This document shows positions 9,928-22,168 of a stretch of DNA of 64,000 nucleotides, piece after piece. Below the pieces are notes generated by a model. That model was not told where the DNA came from, did not search any database, and saw nothing but the letters and a program-made list of their open reading frames with translations. Each line of letters opens with the position of its first letter. Positions within the stretch are counted from its first letter, which is position 1. Both the position numbers and the translations under genes were made by a program. Source of the DNA: Stemphylium vesicarium (Eukaryota > Ascomycota > Dothideomycetes > Pleosporales > Pleosporaceae); the NCBI GenBank assembly GCA_004380135.1, contig QXCR01000018.1, positions 124,001 through 188,000 on the forward strand, written 5' to 3'.

Positions 9928-12900
9928 GCCTGATCTTGGCCAGCATGAGTGGTCGGATGTATTTGACAAGTATGCTGAGCAAGCCCTGCGCTACTGTTGT
10001 CCCCTTGGTTAGGGCGAACGACAGGGCAGAGCAGGAGCTAGAAAGGTGACGACGGTGAGCGTTCGATAGGTCACTGAGCCCCTGTCATTGGTTTGTTCAA
10101 AATCTCCCTATGGAACCGGAATTTCCCGTCGCACTTGATAAGTATGTTTCCTTGAGGACTTGCGCATGAAATGCCTTTAGGTCCTGCTGGAGCAACGCAA
10201 TGTGCCTTTGGATGTTTTAGAGCTTTGGAACGAGGTCGTGCATCTCTTACGATTGAATACGTATGCTGCACGAAGCTGTATCTTCTAACTGTAGCTGCGA
10301 CTATGCACATTGAGTGGCGAGGCGGCTTATGGTCCATAGCAGGCTGCGTCACCCTACAGCCAGCTCAAATACACAGATCTCGATGGCACGCATAATGCTC
10401 TAAGGGCAAAGGAACGTTAGCAGACCTAGGTGTGATTTGTATTTATGAGACCCTATCAGGTATTCTCCGCGGGTACCAAAGTGCCGAGTGGTTCAACATA
10501 ATGAAGTAGTAGGTTTCTGGTTAGCAAGGGTCCAGGCTTGCCGACCACGTGCAAAGCCCAAGGTGTGGGGATACACGTATAAACGGATCGCCAGGGGCTA
10601 CGTAGATATTTCCTTAGCCCGCTTATCGGTAGAAAAATCTTGGACGTGATGAGACAAAATCAATGACGGACGATCCTTCACAGCCTCAATCGCCTCACTA
10701 TCACGATACAAGTGACGCGCAACTGGTGGACGGATTGGTCGGGAGAGAATGTCGGAGTCATCGGCTACACCGGACCATAGCCACGAAAGGGTCGCGGCAG
10801 ATGCAGCATTTGGAGATCCCCACAGGGTTTTCAACTGGGGTTTTGGACACGAAGAGGCTCTACGGTAGTGTCAACGTACATATTTGTATCTGGCCGCTGA
10901 TTTGGCCGAAGACGTGTCGCTGGACCCTGGGCGCGGATACTAACGGCGCCACGCTGGATTTCTGGGTGGAGTCTGAGCTTGACATTCCCATGTCACAAGC
11001 TACCGCAAAGTGCAACTTTGGTTTTCCAGTGCATGAGCTTGTCCGCATCGCATTTTGGCGCATGTCATCTCAAGTTCACATCTGGCATGTAGTGATACAA
11101 TGAAGCAAAGAGAGAGCGACGTCATGACCAACGGCGCAACCCCCGTCCCCAGCAGCAGATCTGCGCAGTTTATTTTTGTAACACTACCGTCACTCCTGAC
11201 ACCCTTGCGGACGGGACAAACGCTTCGTTCGTACACTGCTCGCCGGGTGCCGATCATGACCACGCGGGTGCAAGTGGGGTGGCTGTGCTGTGGCGCGCAG
11301 ATCTCTAAACCTCCCAGGGCTGTCGAGTCGAGGTGCGGTCACGCCGAAGGCGTGGCAAACATGTGGTCCCGCAACACCATTGGCGGGTCGACGCCCGTTC
11401 TTGTGTTTGAGGAAACGGCTGCGGGCTTTCCAGTTCAGCAGACGGCCGAGTGCGTCCCGACTGCAGTCAAACTCGTCAGGCGTCGTGGTGCTGCCCAGGT
11501 GTCGTCTTCAAGCGAACTTGCTGACATTTTGGCGGCCCACGGTCGCGCCATCTGGGTCGCTGTGGCGCTAAGCCTACATGGGTCCCAAAGCACATACCTG
11601 CCGCTCCATCTTTCTTCCACTCTCGTTTCGACGTACTTCCGCAGCATTACCAAGGTAGTACCTCCGCCGAGACCGCTTGGGCTTCTCACTTAGCCCGCCC
11701 GCTCCAAAGAAAAGCCGGAGAATGCTTTTACCAGGTCCCTTGTCAACGCCCTAGGTTGGCTCCATGCCTTGTTATTATCGTGGTGTCCTAACGCGTCCAC
11801 GCGGCGTCCACGGCTCCTCCCTGTTTTCAGGGCGACCGGAGGCCTCTGGGCGGCTCAGTCTATGCTGGTCGCGTCCAGTCCACTGCCCTTGTAGACTCGT
11901 CAATTGGTCCGCTTACCTTGCATGCATTTCGGGCCCATTGCCATGGATGGTGTAGGATTACTACACCGTCTTGAACTAACCTTGAAGGCTAGGAGCCGGC
12001 AGTAGCAAGAGAGTTCGCAACGTGGTGTTAGCGCATCTTCCCAGTCCAATGATTTCTTCGGCGTTCCAGAGAGGTAGACCATTGCCAGGGACCCGCCAGC
12101 ATTCCCTGGTACATGTCTGACTCTCGTTATACAGACCGCGTCTAGCTTTCCCGTCCGCCGAAGAATGCTACGGGGGACCCGCTTAGCTTTCATAAGATAG
12201 TCCATGATCAGCGCCGTCGGCCCATGGCAATCTAGAAACGGCTTCACTCGCCACATGCCATGAGATACTGCCTTCGCAACGCTTGTTTTCTACCTTCCCT
12301 TGACTCAATCATCCAATTATATTCCTCTTACTTCGCTCCGGTGATCATTTCGCCTCCAGAGTATCGGTTCAGACCCTATTGCTCCACGTCTCATCCTGAC
12401 AGCCACAGCCTGCACACCCGACAGCCAATCACAGTCTGACATTCACTGCAACCAGCGGCGATTGAGGCAGAGAACTCGCGAAAACCCTCGTGCGGCATTC
12501 CCGTTCTCACTAGACCGACCAGTGAGCTCCCCTTGGTGATCCTAGCTTCTAATATCTGCCGCACACACGCTTGCCCTCATTGCGGTCCCTGCCGTTGCGC
12601 CGTCAGACCTCACAAGGCTTTACTAGATCGCTTCTGTCATCTGAGTGGTTGTGTAATTCTTACCATCATCTTCGTTCCGCCTTAAGCGAGCTCCTTCTCC
12701 AGGTGCACATCAACCGAAGTCGTTCATCTTCCCTCAAACGGTCTCTCCTACTCTCGGCTTCCATTTTTACAAGCGAACACCTCACAGCCTCCCTCGTTCG
12801 TTGCAACATTTCGATCGTCATCTCTCATAGCAAGCGACTCACTCCCGGTACCTATCGTTTCCGGCTTGCCACACCTCAATAAGGTTCGTTGATATAGAAT

Positions 12901-13060
12901 CAGGTATGCAGTATTCTCCTATTTTTACGGGCTAGGATAGTTTCGGCCCTTTACACATTCGTTTTTCCCAGACTTCGTTTTACCAAGTGTAACATGGGCT
13001 AACATGGCTTTTGTTTGGGTCCAGCAGTGGGTGCCTCTTCCGGTCGTTTACGAGCAACAC
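9928..13060. other. Long intergenic region and 5' leader of the YTH gene
   Basis: About 3.1 kb between two plus-strand genes. The part up to about 12.3 kb shows no supported gene: its frames carry no recognisable domain. From about 12.3 kb it becomes pyrimidine-rich, as expected of a long fungal 5' leader, and it includes a probable leader intron (12904-13024). Confidence 0.5.
12904..13024 (+). other. Probable intron in the 5' UTR of the YTH gene
   Basis: A GTATGC donor at 12904, a perfect GCTAAC branch site at 12998-13003 and a CAG acceptor ending at 13024 make a 121-nt intron. It would remove the ATG at 13004 and leave 13061 as the first in-frame ATG. Read from motifs only. Confidence 0.5.
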
Positions 13061-15166
13061 ATGGGCGACGTACCTTCCGGCTCCCGGCATCAAGCCATGG
13101 ACGGTGCGAATGCGACAACTAGCTTTGCGCATGATGGAAACGCGTCCCCTTCTTTTCCAACACAGCTCAAATCTTCCGACAACAATTCCCCGTTTTACTC
13201 CCAGCTCAGTGCCCTTCCACAAGGTCAGCATCGGCAAGACTTTCGCTCTCCCGCACATTCGGCCGGACACTATCAACCCCAGGATCACAGCGCATCTTCG
13301 CTAAACATGGGCGCAATGACTGGAGCATTGCCAGACTTTGGCGCTGGTGAAGATACTTCACTAAACGCCCAGGCTGTACCACGATCACTTTCTGGCGCGT
13401 CCGCATCAGCTTTGGCATACCAACTTGGACACAACGTTCAGATGTCAGGCAGTATGCCTTCACATTCGCCATATGGACCTGGATTCGCTACTGTCCCTCA
13501 GCAACATTTCATGCACCAGCATGGCTCCCAGTACGGCGCGTACCCTTCTTTCACTACCAACCAACCACGTCCAGCTGGTGCGGCATCTATGCAGGCGCCA
13601 TACCAAAGTTACCAACACGCATCGCAGTACATGTACTATCCAGCGCCATACGGACCTCAGGGACATTACAACCCTGGATTCGGAGCACAAGCACAACACG
13701 GCCAGACATTGTACGGTAGAAGAGGAAGCTTGTCGAACTCAGGTATGTAGATGCGGATCATGAATCACTCACATATTGACCATCCTTTTCTAGGTCCTCG
13801 AATGCCTACGGCTAGCTTTCCAAATGACCCAGCGTCTCTTGTGTCGCCTTATGGTGCACAGTTCGCCCAGTCTACGAGTAAGTTGGCAGAAACGCCTCGT
13901 AGTTGTACATGGCATCAGATTCAAGTACATAAGAGCTAATAGTTTGGAAGATGTACCTCGTCCAGGACCTGTGAGTTCTATTCCGCGTGGGCCGCCGCGA
14001 AAGCCTAAACAATCTGGACATGCACTTTGGGTCGGAAATCTTCCCCCTGGGACCACAGTAGTTGCTCTCAAGGATCACTTTTCTCGCGATGCCACGAAAG
14101 ACATTGAGAGTCTGTTCCTGATCTCCAAGAGCAACTGCGCCTTTGTCAATTATCGCACAGAGGAATCTTGCACGGCTGCAATGCACCGCTTCCACGACTC
14201 ACGCTTTAACGGCGTGCGATTAGTCTGTCGACTTCGACGCAGTTCTGCCCCGGCATCTGGCGTACCTACAGCACCTTCGGCTATGATAGGTCAACAGAAG
14301 AACACTTCTCGACCAGCGACACCTGTCCAGGATGGGGCCCTTGATGATCTTGAAGGAGGGGCCGTTGAATCCCCGGTTCACAAGAGCGCTGAAGATGACA
14401 AGGCCTCTGCTGATGTTGCAAGTAAATATTTCATCGTCAAGAGTCTCACACTTCAAGACCTGGAGCTCAGCGTACGAAACGGTATTTGGGCTACCCAGTC
14501 TCATAACGAGAACGTCCTTAACAAGGCATTTCGAGTAAGTAATACTCTATATCCCATACATCTTGCGGGACTAATATCGTATAGTCTGCTGAAAACGTAT
14601 ATCTTATCTTTTCTGCGAACAAATCGGGCGAATATTTCGGTTACGCCCGCATGGCGTCATCAATTCTCGAAGATGGATCTCGTATCATAGGCTCGGCACC
14701 CAAGCCCGAAGCTATCGTCGATGCGCCAGATGTGCCGAAATCTATCGCCACCGCAGCAACGGAATGGGCACCGAGAGGAAGGATCATCGACGACTCTGCC
14801 CGCGGCACAATCTTTTGGGAAGCAGAGCTATCCGATGCAGAGGCAGAAGAGCAAGAGGAGGCCAGTAAAGCAGAGAAGGATGAAGCGTCCCAACAAGCCG
14901 ATGTGGACACCTCAGCTGTCGCGCAGAGCTGGGGCAAGCCCTTCAAGATTGAGTGGGTTTCAACGAATCGTCTTCCCTTCTACCGCACAAGGGGTCTCCG
15001 CAACCCATGGAATGCCAACCGCGAAGTCAAAATTGCAAGGGATGGCACAGAGCTTGAGCCTAGTGTTGGAGAGCGCCTAGTGCAGATGTTCCACCGACCG
15101 ACTGCAGGTGCACCTGTGATGCCTGGCGGGCCCGCCGGCATGGTCCCTCAGATGCGCCCCTTCTAG
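13061..15166 (+). CDS. YTH-domain m6A-reader-like protein with an RRM
   Basis: Exons 13061..13742, 13794..13877, 13951..14534, 14585..15166; 643 residues. The first ~255 residues are Gln/Ser/Pro/Tyr-rich and disordered. An RRM-like segment follows at about 279-355 (HALWVGNLPPGTT, later NCAFVNYRTEESCTAAM). The YTH domain starts at about 413 (SKYFIVKSL, NGIWATQSHNE with W435) and continues across the last intron into NVYLIFSANKSGEYFGYARM. It ends with KIEWVSTNRLPFYRTRGLRNPWN and NREVKIARDGTELEP. Between the halves is an acidic insert (about 480-560). YTH domains bind N6-methyladenosine in RNA; W435 and the KIEW tryptophan fit cage positions. Start choice: ATG 13004 lies in the same frame but inside a likely leader intron, so 13061 is preferred. 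Role: nuclear or cytoplasmic RNA regulation (inference). Confidence 0.88.
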
Positions 15167-17205
15167 GTATGTGCTTTGCTTCACGTGGGCTCATTGCATA
15201 GCGCTTGTATTCGGAATGCAGACCCATCATCACTGTTGCGCCAAGCAAGTCCTACAAACTAGATCGGCACTCATGGTGCGTTGTTTTCGAACAGGAGCGA
15301 GCTCTCAGTTGGTGTGCCCGCCGGGCAGGCACACCACATCAAAGCTGGGGGTTTTTTCTCTTTGTTCTTTTAACAGAGACGAAGATCCGATGATGGGATG
15401 ATCCTTAATAGGCAGGACGAGATCAACGAAGCGGACGACAGGTGGTATTTGGATCATGTGGGTGAAGTATCTTCCCTTTGCCGCATCAAATCGTTTGTCA
15501 CTTGTAGTATCTGTCTTGTCAGCTTCATTGTTTTCTGTTTTCGTTCCCAATGTAACATATTTTCCTCCATCACCAAGTTTCCTCTGACTTCTCGTTGTGC
15601 ACCGAATCACTCTCGTGTCACTATACGCACCGTCGCCTCGTCCTCAACCCGTCCATCATTCCGTGTCTAATGCATATGCACTTTACAGTTTTAAGGCTAT
15701 CTTTCCGTCGACATCCCTTCTACGCTGGTTGGTTGCACAAAGATTGACGAGCTGGCGTTCCGGCTCTTACCAGCGTTTAGTCCCCACTCCGCTGAGAAGA
15801 GTGGATACGCCTACCGGCGGATACCTCGGGTAAAGAATCCGTGGCCAATGAGAAAAGCCACCGTCAGAAAGCAAACTTTGTGTGGAGAAGCATCATACTC
15901 AGCCCATTGTGGCCAAAAGTAGAAGGAACGTCCTGGTACAACACACATGTGCCGTAATGCAAGGCTGTCCGAACCATGCAGTGGATGATAAGTAAGTCCC
16001 CACCCCAACTTACCCTGTCGGCGATACACCTACTCGTGACGACCCAACCAAGCATGCTGCGCCGTGCAAGCAATCGTCCCAAGCTTTCCTCAAAAAGAAG
16101 CAACATGCACTTTTACGTATACGACCCACGCGCACGTACCTTCATCTTGGATCTCCACTTTGGCAAAAACCCATCGCACCGTAACGCTCCCGAGAGAATA
16201 GAGCGTCGGATTAGCTGGCCGCCTCGAAAGCGGCACCACACACCGCGCGGCACAATGCGTCCGAACCAGGGGGGTGGATGACCGCTTGCTCCGTATCGAC
16301 CCATCCTCCATCCTTCCCTTTCGTAACCACCGGCAAAGCCTATTTTGATGCGTACCACAAAAGAAAGAAAAAAAGGCCTCAAGTACCCTCATCTCCATGT
16401 CCTTAGCTTGCCATTTGGGTGTCCACACCACACAACGGCGCAGCAGCAGGCATCGCAAGCAATAAAACGGCCGTGATATCCGCGTCGCAACATTTTCTCC
16501 CCCGCCCGGGCAGACATCTGGGCACCTGGGTTCCGCCACGCAACTTTCCAACTTCGTGTGTTCTAGACCCATTACCTGGGCTATTTTACGTTCCAAGGCG
16601 CAGAATCTAGAACGCATGCCACGACTACGTTTCCTTTCCACTACTCATGGCGGTTTCTGGCCGGTTTGTGTCTGTCCAAATGAGCCGCATCATCTGACAG
16701 CATGCCATTTTGCACGGTTTCCCATGAGGGACTGTGCTCTCCCAAACTCTGGGATGCGATTGCGTGTGCCCGTTGTGGCGGTGCCGGCGCTAGTACGTCT
16801 CGGACTAGTCTTTCAGGGATGGGGCTCCTAGCTGTGGGAGGGTCCGTTGGCCCTTTTTGGTTGGGTGATGTCAGGAGGTTGAGGATGGAAAGGTAGGCAA
16901 GGCCGGCGCTCACAGTAGCTGCTGCTACCGCTACTTGCTACATGTGTGTCTGTGTGTTCACATGCATATAAAACGAGTAATGGGACAGCCCGTTTGTTGA
17001 TGCGCGAATATCTCACTATCGGGCTTCTTCCACGGAGATACCGATACGGGACTTTTCGCCTTTTTTTTTCGGGCGTTTTGAGCGGTGTGGATGTGTGAAC
17101 GGCTGCATGGGCGGTGGAGAGCGGGAAGGAAGGAGAAAAACAAGTCCATGAGGCTGTCGCTGCTTGGTGCTGCGAACTGAGGAGATTGTCAAATGACAAC
17201 TTAGG

Positions 17206-17235
<30 letters not shown>
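17206..17235. repeat. Poly(A)30 homopolymer
   Basis: Thirty uninterrupted A residues on the plus strand, the longest homopolymer in the window. I did not find flanking direct repeats that would mark a retroposed copy. Confidence 0.95.
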
Positions 17236-17238
<3 letters not shown>

Positions 17239-18351
17239 ACGGAGGAAGGAATAATAGAGGAGGTGGTGTAGGTAAAGTAGATATGCATTTGCTTGTTTCC
17301 AAACAACGAGGCTGAATGACTACCTACCTACACTATCCACCCTCGTGTGCCAAGACCAGAGCCTCCCATTGCTTTTTACCTTGACTTCCCCCATCGCGCA
17401 TTCTTCCTCTTTCGGGCATGTTGTTTTGTAGCATTGTCGTGGTTACGACTGTAGCAGCGAAATCCGCACGCAAATTTGCCAGCTGGCCATTTTGCTGTCA
17501 GCGACATGCATCCAGCGGAGACACATCTCCCATTCAATGCCCATTCGGGTGAAAGAGCATCGCTGTTCAAACGGTTCTCGTACCCGAATTACACCTCATT
17601 TCCCCGTTGCAGATAGTGAGGTAAGCCCAGCCCAGCTTAAACCCACGACTCGCACGCCTGCTCTCGCTCGCTACGGCACTTTTCACCGTCGTCCACTCAA
17701 GTCTGGTTAACCTTCCCTTATCAAACCCTCCATCGAAAGCCCGCTGCCCCGTTTTTTTCTTTGTCAAAGAAGCAAAAGAAAGTTGCATCTGGTGAGTTTC
17801 CAGGGTTTCCAGGGTTCTAGGGGTCCTAGGCGTATCTTGTTTTAGACAAGGATATTGGCCTTTTGGGCACCGAGATACATGCCAAAGAGAACCAGGATAA
17901 CAACCCAAAGTCTCTCCGCCACCGCACTCCATACACACACACCCCCATGCCCATGTACCTACGCTCATTTCACCCGTCGGTCGGCGCAATTGCGAAACAG
18001 ACTACTGCATGCACGCCATCACCGTGGTTAAGCCCCTCTTTCCTTTCTTGATATCAAGCCACTTTATCTCGGCGCCGCAAAAACAGAAAAGAACCCGCCA
18101 CTCAACCGTGTCTGACGGGGTGAAAACGAATATGGAAGGCTATAGTCGTTGTCGTCATGATTTGGGGAATCTGGCGCTGGGACATGTTTTGTGTTTGCGC
18201 GTGTGCGGGTTTGCGGTGAGCTGAGCTGGGCTGGCTCCCATGTCGCAGCTTTTTTCTTGTTCCGCGAAGGGGAGCGAGGTAGGTGGCTGTTTGGAATTTT
18301 TATGTGTGATGGTGGCTTTTTGGGTCGGCAGTGTGCGGTAGCATGGAAGAA

Positions 18352-18373
18352 AGAGAGAGAGAGAGAGAGAGAG
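18352..18373. repeat. (AG)11 dinucleotide microsatellite
   Basis: Eleven perfect AG units in the non-coding region downstream of the beta-glucosidase gene. Confidence 0.95.
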
Positions 18374-18715
18374 GATATGACTAGGTCTAGGGATACGGGG
18401 TTCGCTACATGCGGGTGGGAGAGGTGGATGTTATGACCAAATAGGAATGGACACCTTTATCATATTTTCTTCACCATATCCCCTGTGCTTGCATGTGTAC
18501 GTATTTGTCTCGTTCGAAGATGAATAGGTTCTCCTCAAAGACCACTTTCGGAGTCCGCTTCAACATGTTGCTGAGAAAACGAGTCCTTTTTGGGCAGTAC
18601 TTGTGAGCTGTGCTAGACTCTGAAAAGGCTGGGTCCTAAGCGTATAAGTGTATGCGTCGATAAACGGTAATTATATGCTTAGTCTAATGGCGTCTAGAAG
18701 AGTATAACCCACATT

Positions 18716-21322
18716 TCAAAGTTTCAATTCCCCCATACCTTCAATTCCCACAACAACAACCTCATCAACATGCCCCGCGCTCTGCGCAAAAGAGAATTCA
18801 TACTGTCCTCTATCCATGACCCACTTCTTCGCCGCCTCATCAAAGTACGCAAAGTCCTTGTTCGCACAGTGCAATTCCACGCGCTTCTCCTCGCCAGGCG
18901 CGAGGTGAACCTTTTTAAACGCTACCAGAGTCTTGACAGGATGAATATCGAGATCCTTCTCTTTCTTGCCAACGTACAACTGCACGACGGTAGCGCCAGA
19001 TACACCGCCTGTATTATTGATCATAGCCGAAGCAGCAAAGACGCCAGATGACGGCTGAGTGACGCCCGCGTCGCTGATGCAAAACGTTGTGTATGAAAGC
19101 CCGAACCCGAATGGGAAGTGAATTTTGTCCGCGGCAACACGGTCGTAATGTCTGTAGCCTACGAAAACGCCTTCTTCGTACTTGACAGTAAGCTGGCCGT
19201 CGTCGTCTCGCGAGCCGGGGAAGTTGCCGTACGCAGGCGCATCCTCGATTCGTTTAGGCCAGGAGATGGGGAGATGGCCAGAAGGGTTCACGGAGCCGGA
19301 GAGAATGTCGGCAATTGAGTTTCCAGCTTCTTGGCCGGGGAACCACGCTTGCACCAAGGCGGAGACCTTTTCTAGCCATGGGAGGGCTACGGCTACGCCG
19401 GTCGAGTTTACCACTATCGTCTTGGAGTTGACTGAGGCCACGGCTTCCACGAGCTTGTCCTGCGAGCCGTCGCGCGGTAGGTCGAAACCTACTTGATCTT
19501 GTCCTTCCGTTTCCCAGACCGGGGTGTGGCCGGTGAAAACGAGGGCGATCTCGCATTCTTTGGCGAGCTCTTTGGCTTCGGCTGCCATATCCATGTCGTG
19601 CTCTTCTTCGTACATGAAGCCCAGTCTGAAGCCAGGGAGGCCGTCGAGAATGCCTGCATCGGCATTGCCAGCAGGTGGTTTCGATGTGATGTCGATCTTG
19701 TATGAGGTACCCTTTGTAAACGGTACGCGGAACTCTTTCTCGGGGTTACCCCCGAACAGGAAACCCATCGCATCCGGTGAATTGTGCTTCTGCTCGTAGA
19801 CAACGTCGTCGTTGATGCGTACAATTGTCGGGCCAATACCCGAGCAGCCAAGGTAATGTGAGCCGGACTCTGTGGGAGTAAATGTTGCCGTGAACTTCAC
19901 TTCGCTGTGCTTGGCCTCGTGTTCGAGAAGAGGAGAGAAAGCAGCCTCCTTGTTGTTGGCGGTCTTGATGGGCTTGGTCGTGTTACCCTTGTTAAAAAGT
20001 TCCATCGTCCAACCATCTTTTCCCTCGAGATCTTTGCAGCCTTGAGATAGAGGCGGGATGAGACGGTAGGTTGCTGCGCCCTTGGCAAATTTGAACTCCA
20101 CATCATCTCCATATGTAGCCTTCAGACCCTCTTCGGGTGTGATGCGGTAATGAGCATTCAGAGACGCGCTTCCGCCACCGTGGATGAGAGCCTCCTTGGC
20201 TAGTCCAAAGAGCCCAATCTTCTTGCCCTTGACTTGCTCTTTTCTTAGTGGTAGTACGCCGTCATTCTTCAGCAGTGTGATTCCCTGGCCAGCGACCTCG
20301 CGGATGAGCTTGCAGTGCTTTGGATCGACGATCGACCTCTCTGGTGGTATCTCGGGGTTCTCGAAACCACCGACCTTTTCGATGAGTGTCAAGACGTTCC
20401 TGGCTCGCGCCGTGATGGTGTCTTCCGTGACCTGGCCCTTCTTCACAGCCTCGGTGACTGCATCGACACTACGCCACCTTGTTGGTCCCGGCATTTCAAG
20501 ATCCAATCCAGCATTCAGTGAATCAGCCGTCGAGTTTGTACCGCCCCAGTCGCTCATAACGAGGCCTTCCCAGCCCCATTCGCCGCGCAGAACTTGCTTC
20601 AGTAGGAACTGATTCGAGTCTGCATGAGTTCCGTTGATTTTGTTGTACGAGGTCATGACGGCAAGGGGATTGGCCTCTTTGACCGTGATCTCGAAAGGCT
20701 TCATGTAGATTTCTCTTAGTGCACGCTCAGAGACGATCTCGTTGACTCGCAGACGATCCGTCTCCTGCTCATTGGCTGCCAAGTGCTTAATCGTCGCTGC
20801 GATTCCCTTCTCTTGTAAACCGCTCACGACGTTGGCGGCCATTTTTCCAGCAAGATATGGATCCTCCGAGAATGATTCGAAGTTTCGGCCACCGAGTGGA
20901 TGTCTGTGGTTGCACATTGTGGGTGCGAGTCTGCAATAAGCTTAGCAATGGCATCCGCATCCTGTGAAGCCGTAACATACAGCACTCTCGCGCTCTTTGT
21001 CTTAGTCTCTTCTGCCAGAGCGTGACCGATCCGCTTCCCATTTGCAGGGTCCCATGTTGCGGCCGCGCACACTGCAGCAGGAAAGCATGCAGCTCGTGTT
21101 CCGCCAGTAAAGGTCTCACCTCTGGCACCGTTCGGTCCATCACTGGTCTTGTATTTGTCAGATGAGGAACACGTCGACTGCTACAACAAGAATCCATACC
21201 TTGATAGCAGGCACACCCTTCTCCGGGATCGGAACAGTTTCCCAAAAGTCCTTGCCAGCAAGGAGGGAAATCTTCTCTTCCAGTGTCAGCGACTGGAGCA
21301 CAGTCTCGACTTTTGAGCTCAT
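18716..21322 (-). CDS. GH3 beta-glucosidase with PA14 domain, no signal peptide
   Basis: Exons complement(18716..20930, 20981..21147, 21200..21322), 834 residues; introns of 50 and 52 nt. The N-terminus (MSSKVETVLQSLTLEEKISL) is the GH3 opening helix with no signal peptide, so an intracellular enzyme is likely. Visible in order: TSDGPNGARGE; SPLGG-type strand PTMCNHRHPLGGRNFESFSEDP; KHLAANEQE (K145, H146); GLVMSDWGG with the nucleophile D224; a PA14 insert at about 396-560; the second GH3 domain (FPGQEAGNSIADILSG); and a C-terminal fibronectin-III-like domain. The enzyme removes terminal beta-D-glucose from oligosaccharides or glycosides, here probably taken up or made inside the cell. Length and domain order match Aspergillus intracellular GH3 enzymes. 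The aglycone specificity cannot be read. It diverges from the AIG1-like gene. Confidence 0.93.
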
Positions 21323-22168
21323 GATGGCAGTCGTGTAGCAAAACTAGTAAATCAAGACCCCGGAAGACTAGAACGTAGTTTGGATGATAGGTACGGTCTA
21401 CCTGTAGCCGAGGTGACAAATAACACTCAAAGAAGGGGATATCACCGCTCGCTGCATTTGTCTCGCAGAGCGTACCCCTCACCAGCTTATGTACCCCAAC
21501 GTTTCTTCCGCTTGTCCCCATTTCACCGGGAACATTGGCCGTGTCTCCGGTACATACTCAAGTGCCGTCTGTATCGGTTCCTCGCAAGACAATGGAGTGG
21601 AGAAGCACACGTCTGCATCATTGGCCAACATCAAAAGCCACCGTAGCGACCCTCGCAAGCGTGCCGAAGTTTTGCCATGCGGACTACCTGATTCGTCTTC
21701 GGACTGCGAGGCGTCGTGCACAAGAGCCGAGGATCAGCCTCTCGGGCGGGAAGTCGCTATCCACTCGACGTCAGATGATATGGAAGTGCGGGAAGATGAG
21801 TTGGCGCCTTTTGACACAGGGCGCGGATGTCGGAAGACATGAATTAAAAGACTAGAAAAAAAAGGAAAGTTGCTTTGCTGGTATCGCTGGTCTTGTCTCT
21901 CTTTTCGCTGAGTCAGATCTTGGATGCGGCAAACTTCCGAGGCTCAATTGCGCAACGGGGCCGGCGGGACCCACGTGCTTGGCTGGCACAGCTTTGCCAG
22001 GTGAACTTCTTCGACTATACGTCATGTTCTGTATACGCTACTAGAAATCTGTTTTCCACCCTCCATCCTGTGCGATAACCAGGCCTTTTTTAATATCGCA
22101 TCTTTCCAAAGGAGTTTCAATTGCTTTTTTGTTACCGTGTTCCTTGGCAATTTTTCTTGTGCACCACA
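21323..22168. promoter_or_regulatory. Divergent promoter region of beta-glucosidase and AIG1-like genes
   Basis: 846 bp between the two start codons. It must contain both promoters. The open frames inside (for example around 21489-21855) lack domains and start context and are treated as chance. Confidence 0.55.

Larger units (their letters stand above)
15167..18715. other. Convergent intergenic region, 3.5 kb
   Basis: Lies between the 3' ends of the YTH gene (+) and the beta-glucosidase gene (-). It contains a 30-nt poly(A) run (17206-17235) and an AG dinucleotide run (18352-18373). No open frame with a recognisable domain or convincing splice structure was found. Confidence 0.5.

Noticed and set aside
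11055..11693. 212-codon plus-strand open frame
   Set aside because: No recognisable domain or codon bias; opposing frames are similarly open.
13004..13060. Upstream ATG of the YTH gene as the start codon
   Set aside because: A perfect branch site and acceptor flank it, so it probably lies in a leader intron; kept only as an alternative.
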